A DNA stretch of 64,000 bases from NCBI GenBank assembly GCA_024279135.1, contig JAJRRU010000010.1, positions 124,001-188,000 on the forward strand. Reading direction: 5' to 3'. The notes beneath the pieces are model-generated. The model saw only the letters and a list, made by a program, of their open reading frames with translations, was not told where the DNA came from and searched no databases. The DNA comes from Alphaproteobacteria bacterium. Lineage in GTDB: Bacteria; Pseudomonadota; Alphaproteobacteria; Rhodospirillales; Casp-alpha2. Below are positions 34,168-42,385 of the stretch, one piece after another (position 1 is the stretch's first letter; every line of letters starts with the position of its first letter). Made by a program: the position numbers and the translations under genes.

Positions 34168-35160
34168 CTAGTGATATTTCTTCAGATCCATGCCGGTGTA
34201 AAGGGCCGCAACGTCTTTTTCGTAGCCATTGAACATCAGGGTTTTGCGTTTTGCGGTAAACAGCCCGTCGCCGACCCGGCGTTCGCGGGCCTGGCTCCAT
34301 CGGGGGTGGCTACGCAAGGGGTTAACGTTGGAATAAAAACCGTACTCACGGGGGTTGGTGATATTCCAGGTGGTCGGAGGCTGGTCTTCCACAAAACTGA
34401 TACGGACGATCGATTTGATGGACTTGTAACCGTATTTCCACGGCACCACCAGACGGATCGGAGCGCCATTCTGATTGGGCAGGGTCTCGCCGTACATGCC
34501 GGTAGTCAACAGGCTCAGGGGGTTCATGGCCTCGTCCATGCGCAGGCCTTCCACATAGGGCCAGTCAAGGCCAAATCCGTTTTGCCCCGGCATACGTTCG
34601 GGATCATGCAGGGTCTGGAAGGCCACGTATCTGGCATTGGAAAGCGGCTCCAGTCGGGCGATAACATCGCCCAGCGATACCCCCAGCCACGGCACTACCA
34701 TGGACCAGGCTTCCACACAACGGAACCGGTAGACGCGTTCTTCCAGTTGGTGAGGGCGTATGAGATCGGAATAATCATAGGTCCCGGGATTAGCCACCGC
34801 GCCATCGACCACAACGGTCCAGGGCGTGGGTTCAAAATCAACCGCATTTTCGACCGGGTCGGATTTCCCGGTACCGAATTCATAAAAATTATTGTAGTTG
34901 GTCGCCGCGTCATAGCTGGTCAGTTCCGGCTCACCCAGGCTCTTCAGGGTGTGGGCCATGTTTGGCTTGCCCTTCAGTGCAATGGCAGCCTGAGCGGCCC
35001 CGGGATTGGCAAATAAAGCCTGCCCACCAGCAATGGAGCCAAGGCCCAAGCCCAAACCCAGTCCCGCGGCACTTTTTCCGGCCCGGGCGATAAACTGGCG
35101 GCGGTTATCGAACAGATTTTTCGGAGTGATGTCACTGGCTTTAAGGCCACTGGCGCTCAT
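34168..35160 (-). CDS. msrP: Periplasmic methionine sulfoxide reductase catalytic subunit MsrP
   Basis: From ATG 35160 a 330-residue molybdoenzyme of the YedY/MsrP family. A twin-arginine-type signal ([20 protein letters not shown]) indicates folded Tat export. The molybdenum-ligating cysteine is in [15 protein letters not shown], and the fold signature [10 protein letters not shown]-like sequence ([15 protein letters not shown]) follows. It reduces methionine sulfoxides in periplasmic proteins. The frame is open to 35244, with ATG 35190 an alternative, but the [13 protein letters not shown] start matches family N-termini best. Confidence 0.92.
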   Translation of the reverse strand: MSASGLKASDITPKNLFDNRRQFIARAGKSAAGLGLGLGLGSIAGGQALFANPGAAQAAIALKGKPNMAHTLKSLGEPELTSYDAATNYNNFYEFGTGKSDPVENAVDFEPTPWTVVVDGAVANPGTYDYSDLIRPHQLEERVYRFRCVEAWSMVVPWLGVSLGDVIARLEPLSNARYVAFQTLHDPERMPGQNGFGLDWPYVEGLRMDEAMNPLSLLTTGMYGETLPNQNGAPIRLVVPWKYGYKSIKSIVRISFVEDQPPTTWNITNPREYGFYSNVNPLRSHPRWSQARERRVGDGLFTAKRKTLMFNGYEKDVAALYTGMDLKKYH

Positions 35161-35414
35161 ATCCCAGCTTTTCTGTTTTTTATAAAACATATCTTTCGGT
35201 CCAATCGTCTTGCATAGCTTGTACGTTGTGCACGGCTTGTTCATACTCGGTAATTCGTTTGCATATCACTTCGGCGTTGCCCAAGCAGGTATCATAAGGT
35301 ATCTAAAGGGATGCGACGCACGTTACAATGGGCGTTCACGACTTGTTGATTAGAATGATAATAAAATTTGACTGAACCTGCAAACTTCCTTGAAACAATA
35401 GCTCTTTCACAGCC

Positions 35415-36083
35415 ATGCGCACACTCTATCACCTCTGGCTCTCGCCATTTTGCAGGACAGTCCGCATTGCCCTGGCTGAGAAAAATGTCGAGGTAAAATT
35501 ACAGTCGGAAAACATCTGGAACCGCCGTGACGGCTTTCTGGCGCTCAATCCGGCGGGTGAAGTCCCGGTTCTGGTCGAAGTCGATGGCACGGCCATTTCC
35601 ACTGCCTCGGTGATTTGTGAATATCTGGACGAAACATATTCCGATCCGCCCCTGCTCGGGGGGAACCCGACCCAGCGTGCCGAGACCCGACGCCTGATCC
35701 AGTGGTTTGATATAAAATTCAACCATGAAGTCACCCAGAATTTGCTCGGTGAGAAAATGATGAAACAGTTTCTCGGTCAAGGCGAACCGGATTCATCGGC
35801 GATCCGCGCCGGGTACAGCAATTTTCGCTATCATCTGGATTATATTTCCTATCTGGTCGATCGCCGCAACTGGCTGGCCGGGGACGATCTGAGCTATGCC
35901 GATCTGACGGCAGCGGCGCATTTGTCGTCACTCGATTATATCGGCGATGTGGAATGGGAAAAATACAAAGGGGTGAAAACCTGGTATGCCCGGATTAAGT
36001 CCCGCCCCAGTTTTCGCTCTATCCTGTCTGATCATATCCCCGGATATCAGCCTCCCAAACATTATACCGATCTGGATTTTTGA
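35415..36083 (+). CDS. Glutathione S-transferase family protein
   Basis: A 222-residue protein with an N-terminal thioredoxin-like GST domain (LYHLWLSPFCRTVRIALAEK, then the glutathione-contact segment GEVPVLVEVDGTAISTASVICEYL split by a turn) and a helical C-terminal domain (WLAGDDLSYADLTAAAHL). The SPFCRTVR motif places a cysteine at the active-site position, suggesting thiol-transfer rather than classical conjugation. The substrate is unknown. The stop codon shares its A with the next start (TGATG). Confidence 0.85.
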   Translation: MRTLYHLWLSPFCRTVRIALAEKNVEVKLQSENIWNRRDGFLALNPAGEVPVLVEVDGTAISTASVICEYLDETYSDPPLLGGNPTQRAETRRLIQWFDIKFNHEVTQNLLGEKMMKQFLGQGEPDSSAIRAGYSNFRYHLDYISYLVDRRNWLAGDDLSYADLTAAAHLSSLDYIGDVEWEKYKGVKTWYARIKSRPSFRSILSDHIPGYQPPKHYTDLDF

Positions 36084-36964
36084 TGGTGATCAAGGATAAA
36101 CCCCATCTGTTCTGCTTTGGCCTGGGTTATGTAGGATTAAGGCTGGCCGTTCATTTGCAGGGCCTGGGCTGGCGGGTTTCCGGTACGGTTCGCGATGCAG
36201 ACCAGGTCGCAGCGTTGCATCAACAGGGCATCGAAGCTTGCGTATTTGACGGCCCGCTTGATTTATCCGGCGTGAGCCATGTGCTGAGCACCATTCCACC
36301 GGTCAGCAAGGGCGACCCGGTATGCCAGCGTATTACCGATTGCCCGTCTGTCGGCTGGGTTGGCTATCTCTCAACCACCGGGGTTTACGGTAATACCGGT
36401 GGCATAGTGGTCGATGAGACCGCCAGGCTCAAGCCTTCCAGCTCCCGTGCCGAGGCCCGCGTAGAAGCAGAAAATACCTGGCAGGAATTGCAGGCAACAA
36501 AAGGTTTTGCGGTGCATGTTTTTCGTCTGCCCGGCATTTATGGCCCGACCCGCAGCGTCTTCGATCAGTATCAGGCAAACCGACTGCGCCGGATTGAAAA
36601 GCCCGGCCACCTGTTTAACCGTATCCATGTGGATGATATCGTGCAAGCCCTGCACGCCTCCATGGACAAGCACCAGAGAATTAAACAGACGGATAATGCA
36701 AACGCGGCGATCTATAATGTGGCCGATAATCTGGCTTGCGAGCCATCGGTAATCGCCAGCTACGCCTGTGAACTCATGGGGGTTGAGCCGCCCCCTCTGG
36801 TAGCCTTCGATGAAGCCGCGGCCACCATGTCGGCCATGGCGTTATCGTTCTGGCAGGACAACCGCCGGGTCAGTAATCACAAGATGAAATCCGATCTGGG
36901 GGTCAAACTGCGTTATCCGGATTATCGCCGTGGCCTGGAAGCTATCTGGCAGGATATGGTCTGA
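36083..36964 (+). CDS. SDR family NAD(P)-dependent epimerase/dehydratase-like protein
   Basis: A 293-residue Rossmann-fold protein with FCFGLGYVGLRLAVHL as the nucleotide-binding loop, YLSTTGVYGN as the catalytic region, where the usual YxxxK pair is not preserved, and FRLPGIYGPTRS. The pattern is that of extended atypical SDRs of the YeeZ type, with unknown substrate. It is translationally coupled to the GST gene. ATG 36083 is preferred over the TTG three bases earlier. Confidence 0.75.
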   Translation: MVIKDKPHLFCFGLGYVGLRLAVHLQGLGWRVSGTVRDADQVAALHQQGIEACVFDGPLDLSGVSHVLSTIPPVSKGDPVCQRITDCPSVGWVGYLSTTGVYGNTGGIVVDETARLKPSSSRAEARVEAENTWQELQATKGFAVHVFRLPGIYGPTRSVFDQYQANRLRRIEKPGHLFNRIHVDDIVQALHASMDKHQRIKQTDNANAAIYNVADNLACEPSVIASYACELMGVEPPPLVAFDEAAATMSAMALSFWQDNRRVSNHKMKSDLGVKLRYPDYRRGLEAIWQDMV

Positions 36965-36972
36965 AAAATATC

Positions 36973-37027
36973 GCCATACGGCAAGCCGTGGCCTTGTTTT
37001 TTTGTGGCCATACGGCAAGCCGTGGCC
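36973..37027. terminator. Duplicated bidirectional terminator
   Basis: A 21-base hairpin unit (GCCATACGGCAAGCCGTGGC plus C) occurs twice, at 36973-36993 and 37007-37027, separated by TTGTTTTTTTGTG. The inner ACGGC/GCCGT stem and outer GCCA/TGGC arms fold each unit. The first followed by the T-run ends the plus-strand epimerase transcript. The coq7 stop codon lies at the end of the second copy. Exact duplication of a terminator hairpin is uncommon. Confidence 0.7.
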
Positions 37028-37623
37028 TAGATCCTCTCAGACAACCAGATCGCCAGTCGGGTTCCTTTCCTGATGCCACCGCTCAGCAGGGCATATCCGG
37101 GGGCTTGGCGGCCACCGTGTTTTATGGCGGTGTCGCGGTGTTGTTGTTCTTCTTCACCGATGCGCAAAAATGTCTCGCATAACTGTTCATCCCGATCACC
37201 GGAAATTTCCTTCAGGGTTCCGGCCTGGCGGGTATAGTGCTCATCGATCACTTCTTCCACGGCAATGGTACAGGCCATGGCGGCCCGCTTGCCCATGAGG
37301 GCCGTGCCGGCACCCAGTACGAACCCGGCCAGATGCCAGATCGGTAGCAGGGCCGTTGGCCGGACCCGTCGCTGGGCGATCAGGTCTTCAAATACCTTCA
37401 GGTGCTCGGCTTCCTGTTCCGCCATTTCAGCAATCACGGGGCCATGGTGGCTGCCACCCATAATGGCAAGCTGGCCCTGATAGATACGGTGCGCGCCGTA
37501 TTCACCGGCATGGTCAACACGGATCATGCGCTCAACGGCCTGTTTGCGGGTGAGCTGGCCCGGCCTGCGGCTCTCTGGGTCCTTTGGGCTCTCTGGGTTC
37601 TGTGTAGTGTGCTTGGTGTTCAC
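37027..37623 (-). CDS. coq7: Demethoxyubiquinone hydroxylase Coq7
   Basis: A 198-residue di-iron monooxygenase for a late hydroxylation in ubiquinone synthesis. The metal-binding carboxylates and histidines appear in DHAGEYGAHRIYQGQ, MAEQEAEHLKVFE, VEEVIDEHY and GEEEQQHRD. The start is GTG 37623 with AAAGGG upstream; the first 25 residues are Pro/Ser/Glu-rich and probably disordered. Alphaproteobacteria commonly use Coq7 in place of UbiF. DsbB follows upstream on the same strand. Confidence 0.93.
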   Translation of the reverse strand: MNTKHTTQNPESPKDPESRRPGQLTRKQAVERMIRVDHAGEYGAHRIYQGQLAIMGGSHHGPVIAEMAEQEAEHLKVFEDLIAQRRVRPTALLPIWHLAGFVLGAGTALMGKRAAMACTIAVEEVIDEHYTRQAGTLKEISGDRDEQLCETFLRIGEEEQQHRDTAIKHGGRQAPGYALLSGGIRKGTRLAIWLSERI

Positions 37624-37658
37624 GGGCGATACCCTTTGTGTCTAACCTTTGTATCTGA

Positions 37659-38162
37659 CTACATGCGTCGCAGGCCAAAATATGTCGCAGCGGACAGGCT
37701 GCCAAAGATCATCACATTATAGACCGTCATTGACAGACCGAAAAGAGTCCAGTCAATGGTATCACAGGCTTTTTCAGGGGGAGCCAGCAGGGCGGCCTGA
37801 AAATCGGCGATCGATGTGTCCCCGGCCAGCGTACCACCGCAACCGGCTGCCGATGCCCACCAGTGTTGTTCCACACCCACATGATAAAACGCGATGGCGG
37901 CCCCGGTTATGAAAACAGGAATGCAAATTCCGGTCAGGATATTGCGCCCCCGTCCGCGTGGCATCATGATACCGGCCAGGGCAATGACACTGGCCAGCGC
38001 ATAGGGGACGCGTTGATAGAGACATAAAATGCAGGGCTCAAGACCAAAGCCATACTGGGCAGTATAGGCAATTGACAGGGCACCGATGCAAACTGAAATT
38101 ATGCTGAAAGGGACCACACGGGGCCAGTCAGGATCTCCGTCGGGGTGGAAAAACAGGCTCAC
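37659..38162 (-). CDS. dsbB: Disulfide bond formation protein DsbB
   Basis: A 167-residue four-helix inner-membrane protein. The quinone-linked cysteine pair is CILC in LEPCILCLYQRVPYA; the second periplasmic pair is supplied by SAAGCGG and EKACDTIDW. It reoxidises DsbA with ubiquinone as acceptor. The last helix runs TVYNVMIFGSLSAATYFGL. It lies 35 bases upstream of coq7, an understandable neighbour in view of ubiquinone use. Confidence 0.9.
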   Translation of the reverse strand: MSLFFHPDGDPDWPRVVPFSIISVCIGALSIAYTAQYGFGLEPCILCLYQRVPYALASVIALAGIMMPRGRGRNILTGICIPVFITGAAIAFYHVGVEQHWWASAAGCGGTLAGDTSIADFQAALLAPPEKACDTIDWTLFGLSMTVYNVMIFGSLSAATYFGLRRM

Positions 38163-38222
38163 TTGGCGGTCCTCATTTTATTGTTTTTGGTTATCCGAAC
38201 TCATCTATGATTGTCTTAAGGT

Positions 38223-38810
38223 TTAGCCGCTAATGATAAATTTTGCCAGCACGAACCCGCCGACCAGCAAAACACAAAATACAATACTCAGCAATCCCAG
38301 ACGGCGTTCGATGAACAGGCGGACCGGTTCGCCAAATTTCCATAACATGCCAGCGACCAGAAAAAACCGCAGGCTGCGGGCACAAAGCGAGGCGACGATA
38401 AAAACAACCGGATCCAGCGCCGCCACACCGCTCAGGATGGTAATGACCTTGTAGGGAAAAGGCGTAACACCGGCAATGAACACAGCCCATGGGCCCCATT
38501 GGGCGTAGTTGGCCCGGAAATCGATGAATTTGTCGCTGTATCCGTAAAAATCCAGCAAAGGCTGGCCCAACTGATCGAAGGCAAACATGCCAATGCCATA
38601 ACCAAGGATCCCGCCAAGGACCGATGCAATAGAGCACAAGGCAGCATAGAACCATGCTTTGTGCCGTCTGGCTAAAACCATGGGAATCAGCAAGATATCC
38701 GGCGGGATGGGAAAAACCGAGCTTTCCACAAAAGATACCCCACCCAGAGCCCAGCTTGCCCGTTTGTGTGCGGCCAGTTTCATGGTTGCGTCGTATAGGC
38801 GTCTCAGCAC
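38223..38810 (-). CDS. YqaA/DedA family membrane protein
   Basis: A 195-residue protein with four to five hydrophobic helices and the SNARE-associated (PF09335) pattern: FVESSVFPIPPDILLIPMVL near residue 27, LGGILGYGIGMFAFD and the FIAGVTPFPYKVITILSG motif. Members are implicated in lipid transport or membrane homeostasis. It is 60 bases upstream of dsbB and probably in the same transcription unit. Confidence 0.85.
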   Translation of the reverse strand: MLRRLYDATMKLAAHKRASWALGGVSFVESSVFPIPPDILLIPMVLARRHKAWFYAALCSIASVLGGILGYGIGMFAFDQLGQPLLDFYGYSDKFIDFRANYAQWGPWAVFIAGVTPFPYKVITILSGVAALDPVVFIVASLCARSLRFFLVAGMLWKFGEPVRLFIERRLGLLSIVFCVLLVGGFVLAKFIISG

Positions 38811-38971
38811 AATAAAAAATTCCTTATGACCGGCAGATTAGAAAACCAGGGCTTCGTGTTTCTGCTTATCAGACAAACCTGCCCGCATCAAAAATAAAAT
38901 ATAGATAATGCGCTATGAGATGTTGACCCGCAGGGCGTGATGAGTATCATGCCGCCATAAGGCACTTATGG

Positions 38972-39058
38972 GCCCCTGTGGCGGAATTGGTAGACGCGCG
39001 GGATTCAAAATCCCGTTCTGGCAACGGAGTGTCGGTTCGATTCCGACTGGGGGCACCA
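38972..39058 (+). tRNA. tRNA-Leu(CAA)
   Basis: An 87-nt tRNA with a long variable arm, as expected for leucine. The acceptor arm GCCCCTG pairs with TGGGGGC. The anticodon loop TTCAAAA carries CAA, reading TTG codons. The T arm is GTCGG-TTCGATT-CCGAC, and CCA is encoded (39056-39058). The 3' end is repeated at 40196-40224 and, degenerately, at 42877-42923, marking it as an integration target. Confidence 0.95.
39030..39058 (+). repeat. tRNA-Leu 3' end, attachment-site copy 1
   Basis: Twenty-nine bases from the variable arm/T arm through CCA, identical to 40196-40224. Similarity continues downstream (15 of 17 bases after a one-base shift). Integrative elements that insert at tRNA genes recreate the tRNA 3' end in this way. 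Confidence 0.85.
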
Positions 39059-39209
39059 TACCTTTTTATTTGAAGGATTATGTAAGCATCAAGATTAGTG
39101 ATGTCATCACGCTTGATATGCGAAAGAACACAATACTGTCCAGCTTCATTTCTGCGGGTTCAAGCCATAACCTGACAAAATATAGTTATTCTTAGATTCA
39201 TATTTAATG

Positions 39210-40076
39210 CTACTGGTTGGGTGTATTGCCCGTAAGGGCATCGAAATAATCTTCTGCTATGGTTGTATTTTTTCGTCGGTCCAATATCTTCAGGATATAA
39301 TAGCACAAATCAATCGACGAATAGACGTCATTCACAATTAAAGCCAGTTTCAGTAATTTTTCATCAGATAGTTTCTCCAGTTTTAAGATGTCTCGCACAT
39401 AAACAGCATCGCTCCATAAATGCTGAATCCCCAAATTCTTGTTATTATGAAGGATCATAGGTTTCAGAGCCCGTTTGCCTATACCCATAAATTTGTGGAA
39501 CATGAAGCCGCCATTCCGCATAAATACATCAACATCGGCAAAAAGCGGTTGATCTTTATAAAGCTCAATAAATTCAACTTCTGTATGTAGCAAAACAACA
39601 TCCGATAATACCCTCATTGCATTACTCAGGGTATCGAGCTCTGCGCCTTGAATATCGATATAGATGGCATCAACATCTTGCATGCCCTCAAGATGACGTA
39701 AGTCATCCAGTCTGTTGGTCTCGACTGCTGAAATATCAAGTGTGACCATCGCTTCCTGGCCGAGGTTTTGATACAGGTCAACTAAATCATGGTTGGTCGG
39801 GTAGAGGGAACTGGTCTGGGAAAAACAATTTTTATGAAATTTTCCAGGTTTCCCATTGCCAATAATGTATGGATAAATCTTATGTTTTCCATCATGTATT
39901 TTTTCAAATTCTTCGGCATGGGTTGTATTGGGGTCAAACCCGATAACCCGGACCTTTCTCACATTGAGCAAAGCTTGATAATCTGTTTTAAGCTTTTCAT
40001 TATGGAATGCTGAGCCGATATCAAGGATGACAACATCTGGAATATCTTTGATTATATCGATCAGGCTGAAACCCAT
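39210..40076 (-). CDS. FkbM family methyltransferase
   Basis: A 288-residue SAM-dependent methyltransferase. The SAM-binding motif is VVILDIGSAFHNE near residue 15, followed by VRVIGFDPN. The central ATVT-like region is replaced by MVTLDISAVETNRLDDL, and the family motif DAIYIDIQGAELDTL near 140 and LLHTEVEFIELY follow. FkbM enzymes O-methylate sugars or lipids, often in surface polysaccharide clusters. It is AT-rich, unlike its surroundings, and lies alone between tRNA-Leu repeats, supporting horizontal origin. Confidence 0.8.
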   Translation of the reverse strand: MGFSLIDIIKDIPDVVILDIGSAFHNEKLKTDYQALLNVRKVRVIGFDPNTTHAEEFEKIHDGKHKIYPYIIGNGKPGKFHKNCFSQTSSLYPTNHDLVDLYQNLGQEAMVTLDISAVETNRLDDLRHLEGMQDVDAIYIDIQGAELDTLSNAMRVLSDVVLLHTEVEFIELYKDQPLFADVDVFMRNGGFMFHKFMGIGKRALKPMILHNNKNLGIQHLWSDAVYVRDILKLEKLSDEKLLKLALIVNDVYSSIDLCYYILKILDRRKNTTIAEDYFDALTGNTPNQ

Positions 40077-40195
40077 GGGTTATGATCCATTAATAAAATA
40101 GTGAAAGCACGCTAGCTTTACACAACACAGTATAAATATTGCTTAACGATAAGATTAACAACAAAGTGGTTTCCGAATGAGCGATCAATATAGCT

Positions 40196-40224
40196 TGTCG
40201 GTTCGATTCCGACTGGGGGCACCA
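40196..40224 (+). repeat. tRNA-Leu 3' end duplicate, copy 2
   Basis: Identical over 29 bases to 39030-39058, including the T arm and CCA. The upstream bases differ, so it is not a tRNA. Downstream similarity with copy 1 (ACCTT-ATTTG-AGG region) suggests the repeat originally extended about 45 bases. Confidence 0.85.
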
Positions 40225-40497
40225 ACCTTATTATTTGGAGGGCATTGTTACATTAACGGACTGGTTTTTTGTCCCGTGATCAATGTAGCATCTTCAAATT
40301 GATGATATTTTCTTCAAACGTCACGAGTTCTCTCACGAATTATCCACCAGACAGTGTGGTTATACGCGGCCGTTAAATTTTACGGTCCAGCTTGCGCAGA
40401 GTATGTGAGTATCAATCTCATCTGTTTGGTTTCGATCGGCTTAGAGAGGCGTAGCGTTCATATATGATCGGAGTTAGCCCTGCCCATGATATTACCA

Positions 40498-40977
40498 TTA
40501 TTCTTCAGGTGAAGAATCGCTTATATTTTTGTCAGACTTAGCCAGGGCCTTGATCATTTCAAACAGACGTTTACGCACCTGTGGGTTCGAAATTTTGTAG
40601 TAAGCCCGGACCAGTTCCAGAGTTTCACGCCGCGCCAATTCATCTTTCTCAAAAACACCGGCTTCCTTATCACGAAGTCCGGCGGAAAATCGCCCCTCAT
40701 GGGATTTCAGTTCGCTTGGCATTTCGTCATAAAAGAATGAAACAGGCACATCCAAAAGACTGCTAAATTCATAGACCCGTGATGCGCCAATACGGTTTGC
40801 ACCGCGTTCATATTTTTGAATTTGTTGAAACGTGAGGCCAACTGAATTGCCGAGTTTTGCCTGACTGACGCCTAAAAGCGTCCTGCGCAAACGCAAGCGT
40901 TTCCCCACATGAACATCTACAGGGTTTGGAGTTCCGGGAGGTAAGCGTTTGTGTTTCTTTAATGAGAATTTAGTCAT
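40498..40977 (-). CDS. XRE family transcriptional regulator
   Basis: A 159-residue protein. Residues about 18-75 form a Cro/CI-type HTH: VHVGKRLRLRRTLLGVSQAK, then LTFQQIQKYERGANRIGASR. The remaining part is helical (LARRETLELVRAYYKI). It belongs to a small regulator group very common in alphaproteobacteria with the same NPVDVHVGKRLR start; targets are unknown. It lies in the second tRNA-bounded islet with an AT-rich upstream region, where autoregulation is plausible. Confidence 0.85.
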   Translation of the reverse strand: MTKFSLKKHKRLPPGTPNPVDVHVGKRLRLRRTLLGVSQAKLGNSVGLTFQQIQKYERGANRIGASRVYEFSSLLDVPVSFFYDEMPSELKSHEGRFSAGLRDKEAGVFEKDELARRETLELVRAYYKISNPQVRKRLFEMIKALAKSDKNISDSSPEE

Positions 40978-41319
40978 TTATGTTTTTCCTGATTAAGTAG
41001 AATTTAATGTGAACTTGTACAATTATATCAAATGTTTTCATAGTTAGAATTTACATAAATCTAATTGTTCACCTAAAATTAATTAATGTTTTGATTGTCA
41101 GGAAAATGGATTTCTATTTACTTTCATACACTTAGTGCATATGATTTTTTAAATTCAGACGAACACAAAGCTATACATAAAATTTGCCCTCATGAGTTTT
41201 ATTCATCCGACATGAGGTGATCTCGCCTGCTCAAATTGTGATTATCACCATTAATCCGTGAATACCTTGACGAATCGAGCCATCGGAGAACTTGGTATTT
41301 ACTGAACCTTGGAAACCCC
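40978..41319. other. AT-rich noncoding stretch
   Basis: About 340 bases between the XRE gene and the small remnant frame. Composition is strongly AT-rich near the XRE start, which may include its promoter. The phrase GTGATTATCACCA occurs at 41238-41250 and again at 41320-41332, a short direct repeat. I see no gene, RNA or terminator I can support. Confidence 0.5.
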
Positions 41320-41451
41320 GTGATTATCACCACAGATGGCCTGCCGGATCAGGTAAGGGCTCTATCTATTCTGGATTTGGCAAAAACTATGAGTGATGTT
41401 CAAAATGAGTATTTCACTACTATGACGGGGAATAGTCCTTCGTCAGATTGA
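41320..41451 (+). pseudogene. Short remnant frame, possible truncated gene
   Basis: A 43-codon frame from GTG 41320 reading VIITTDGLPDQVRALSILD and ending MTGNSPSSD. Composition looks protein-like, but there is no ribosome site, and it overlaps the 3' end of the convergent LysR gene by 32 bases. It may be the 3' end of a gene cut by an insertion event. No family recognised. Confidence 0.25.
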
Positions 41452-42385
41452 TTCTCTTTTTAGGTTTTTTCTTCCGAAATTGGTTTTTTTTACCGCTTTG
41501 AGGAAAATGAAGAGTTTCATGTTTAAGAAGCCATTTCCGGACTTCCCGCACGAGTTTTTTGGGGCTTTGATCTGAAATCAACCAGTAGCCTCCGATATGC
41601 ACAGGTTTTACGCCTGGAATATAAACTAAATCTCCACGATCCAGTTCCCGCTCAATTATAAAAGGCGGCATCATTACCATCCCTAAGCCTGCGATTGCCC
41701 CTTCGATGGCGGTTTCGTCAATACTAAAATAATCACGCGATGGTAATGTTTCAAAGTCGATATCATTCTCCGCAGCCCATAAACGCCACTCCCAATTTGC
41801 TTCAGTACACGAAATGGCAGGCCATTTCCCTTGGAGTAGTTCCTTCAGGCCCTCGCCTTTTTTTATTAAATGCGGTGCAATAACAGGCGCACTGAAATCA
41901 GATAAAATTTGAATTCCGTTCGTAATCAGATTATCCGCTCTTTCGTAAATAATTGTGATATCCGTTTCATCGTAACTGCCGCCATGGACATCATTAAAGG
42001 AAATGATCTTTAGATTTATCTCTGGGTGTATTGATCTAAATTCAGCGAGTCTCGGTATGAGCCAACGAGCTGCCAGGGTAATATTTGTTCGTACGGTGAC
42101 ACCTTTTACCGCAGTAGACTGCACCGCGCAAATGGCAGAGTGAATTTGTGAAACCGGTGCTGAAACTGCCCTATAGAGTCGTTCTCCGTCCGGCGTAAGT
42201 TTGATGGCATTCTTCGCGCGCGAAAATAGCAGAATGTCCAAACGCTGTTCAAAGTTTTTAATGCGATGGGAGACCGCACTTGGGGTTAAACAAAGTTCGT
42301 CGGCAGCGAGCTTGAAACTTTTCAGGCGAGCTGCTGTTTCGAACACACCAATTGTATTAAGCAGTGAATTAGATCCGTCTTGCAT
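41420..42385 (-). CDS. LysR family transcriptional regulator, GcvA-like
   Basis: A 321-residue LysR regulator. The winged-helix DNA-binding domain is residues 8-66 (FETAARLKSFKLAADELCLT, then PSAVSHRIKNFEQRL), and a two-lobed ligand domain follows (RWLIPRLAEFRSIHPEINLK, IDETAIEGAIAGLGMVM). The organisation resembles GcvA and AmpR-type regulators. The C-terminal 25 residues are Lys-rich and unusual. No divergent target gene is present, since the upstream 600 bases are empty; the target may have been lost with the islet. Confidence 0.88.
   Translation of the reverse strand: MQDGSNSLLNTIGVFETAARLKSFKLAADELCLTPSAVSHRIKNFEQRLDILLFSRAKNAIKLTPDGERLYRAVSAPVSQIHSAICAVQSTAVKGVTVRTNITLAARWLIPRLAEFRSIHPEINLKIISFNDVHGGSYDETDITIIYERADNLITNGIQILSDFSAPVIAPHLIKKGEGLKELLQGKWPAISCTEANWEWRLWAAENDIDFETLPSRDYFSIDETAIEGAIAGLGMVMMPPFIIERELDRGDLVYIPGVKPVHIGGYWLISDQSPKKLVREVRKWLLKHETLHFPQSGKKNQFRKKKPKKRINLTKDYSPS

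Larger units (their letters stand above)
39059..40224. mobile_element. Small AT-rich islet between tRNA-Leu 3' repeats
   Basis: The segment from the tRNA-Leu gene to repeat copy 2 (1.17 kb) carries only an FkbM methyltransferase gene and is more AT-rich than the flanks. No integrase is present. It looks like the remnant of a larger integrated element, or a cassette carried by an integrase elsewhere. Confidence 0.55.

Noticed and set aside
40196-40224. Second tRNA-Leu gene
   Set aside because: Only the T arm and acceptor 3' end are present; upstream sequence does not form D and anticodon arms.
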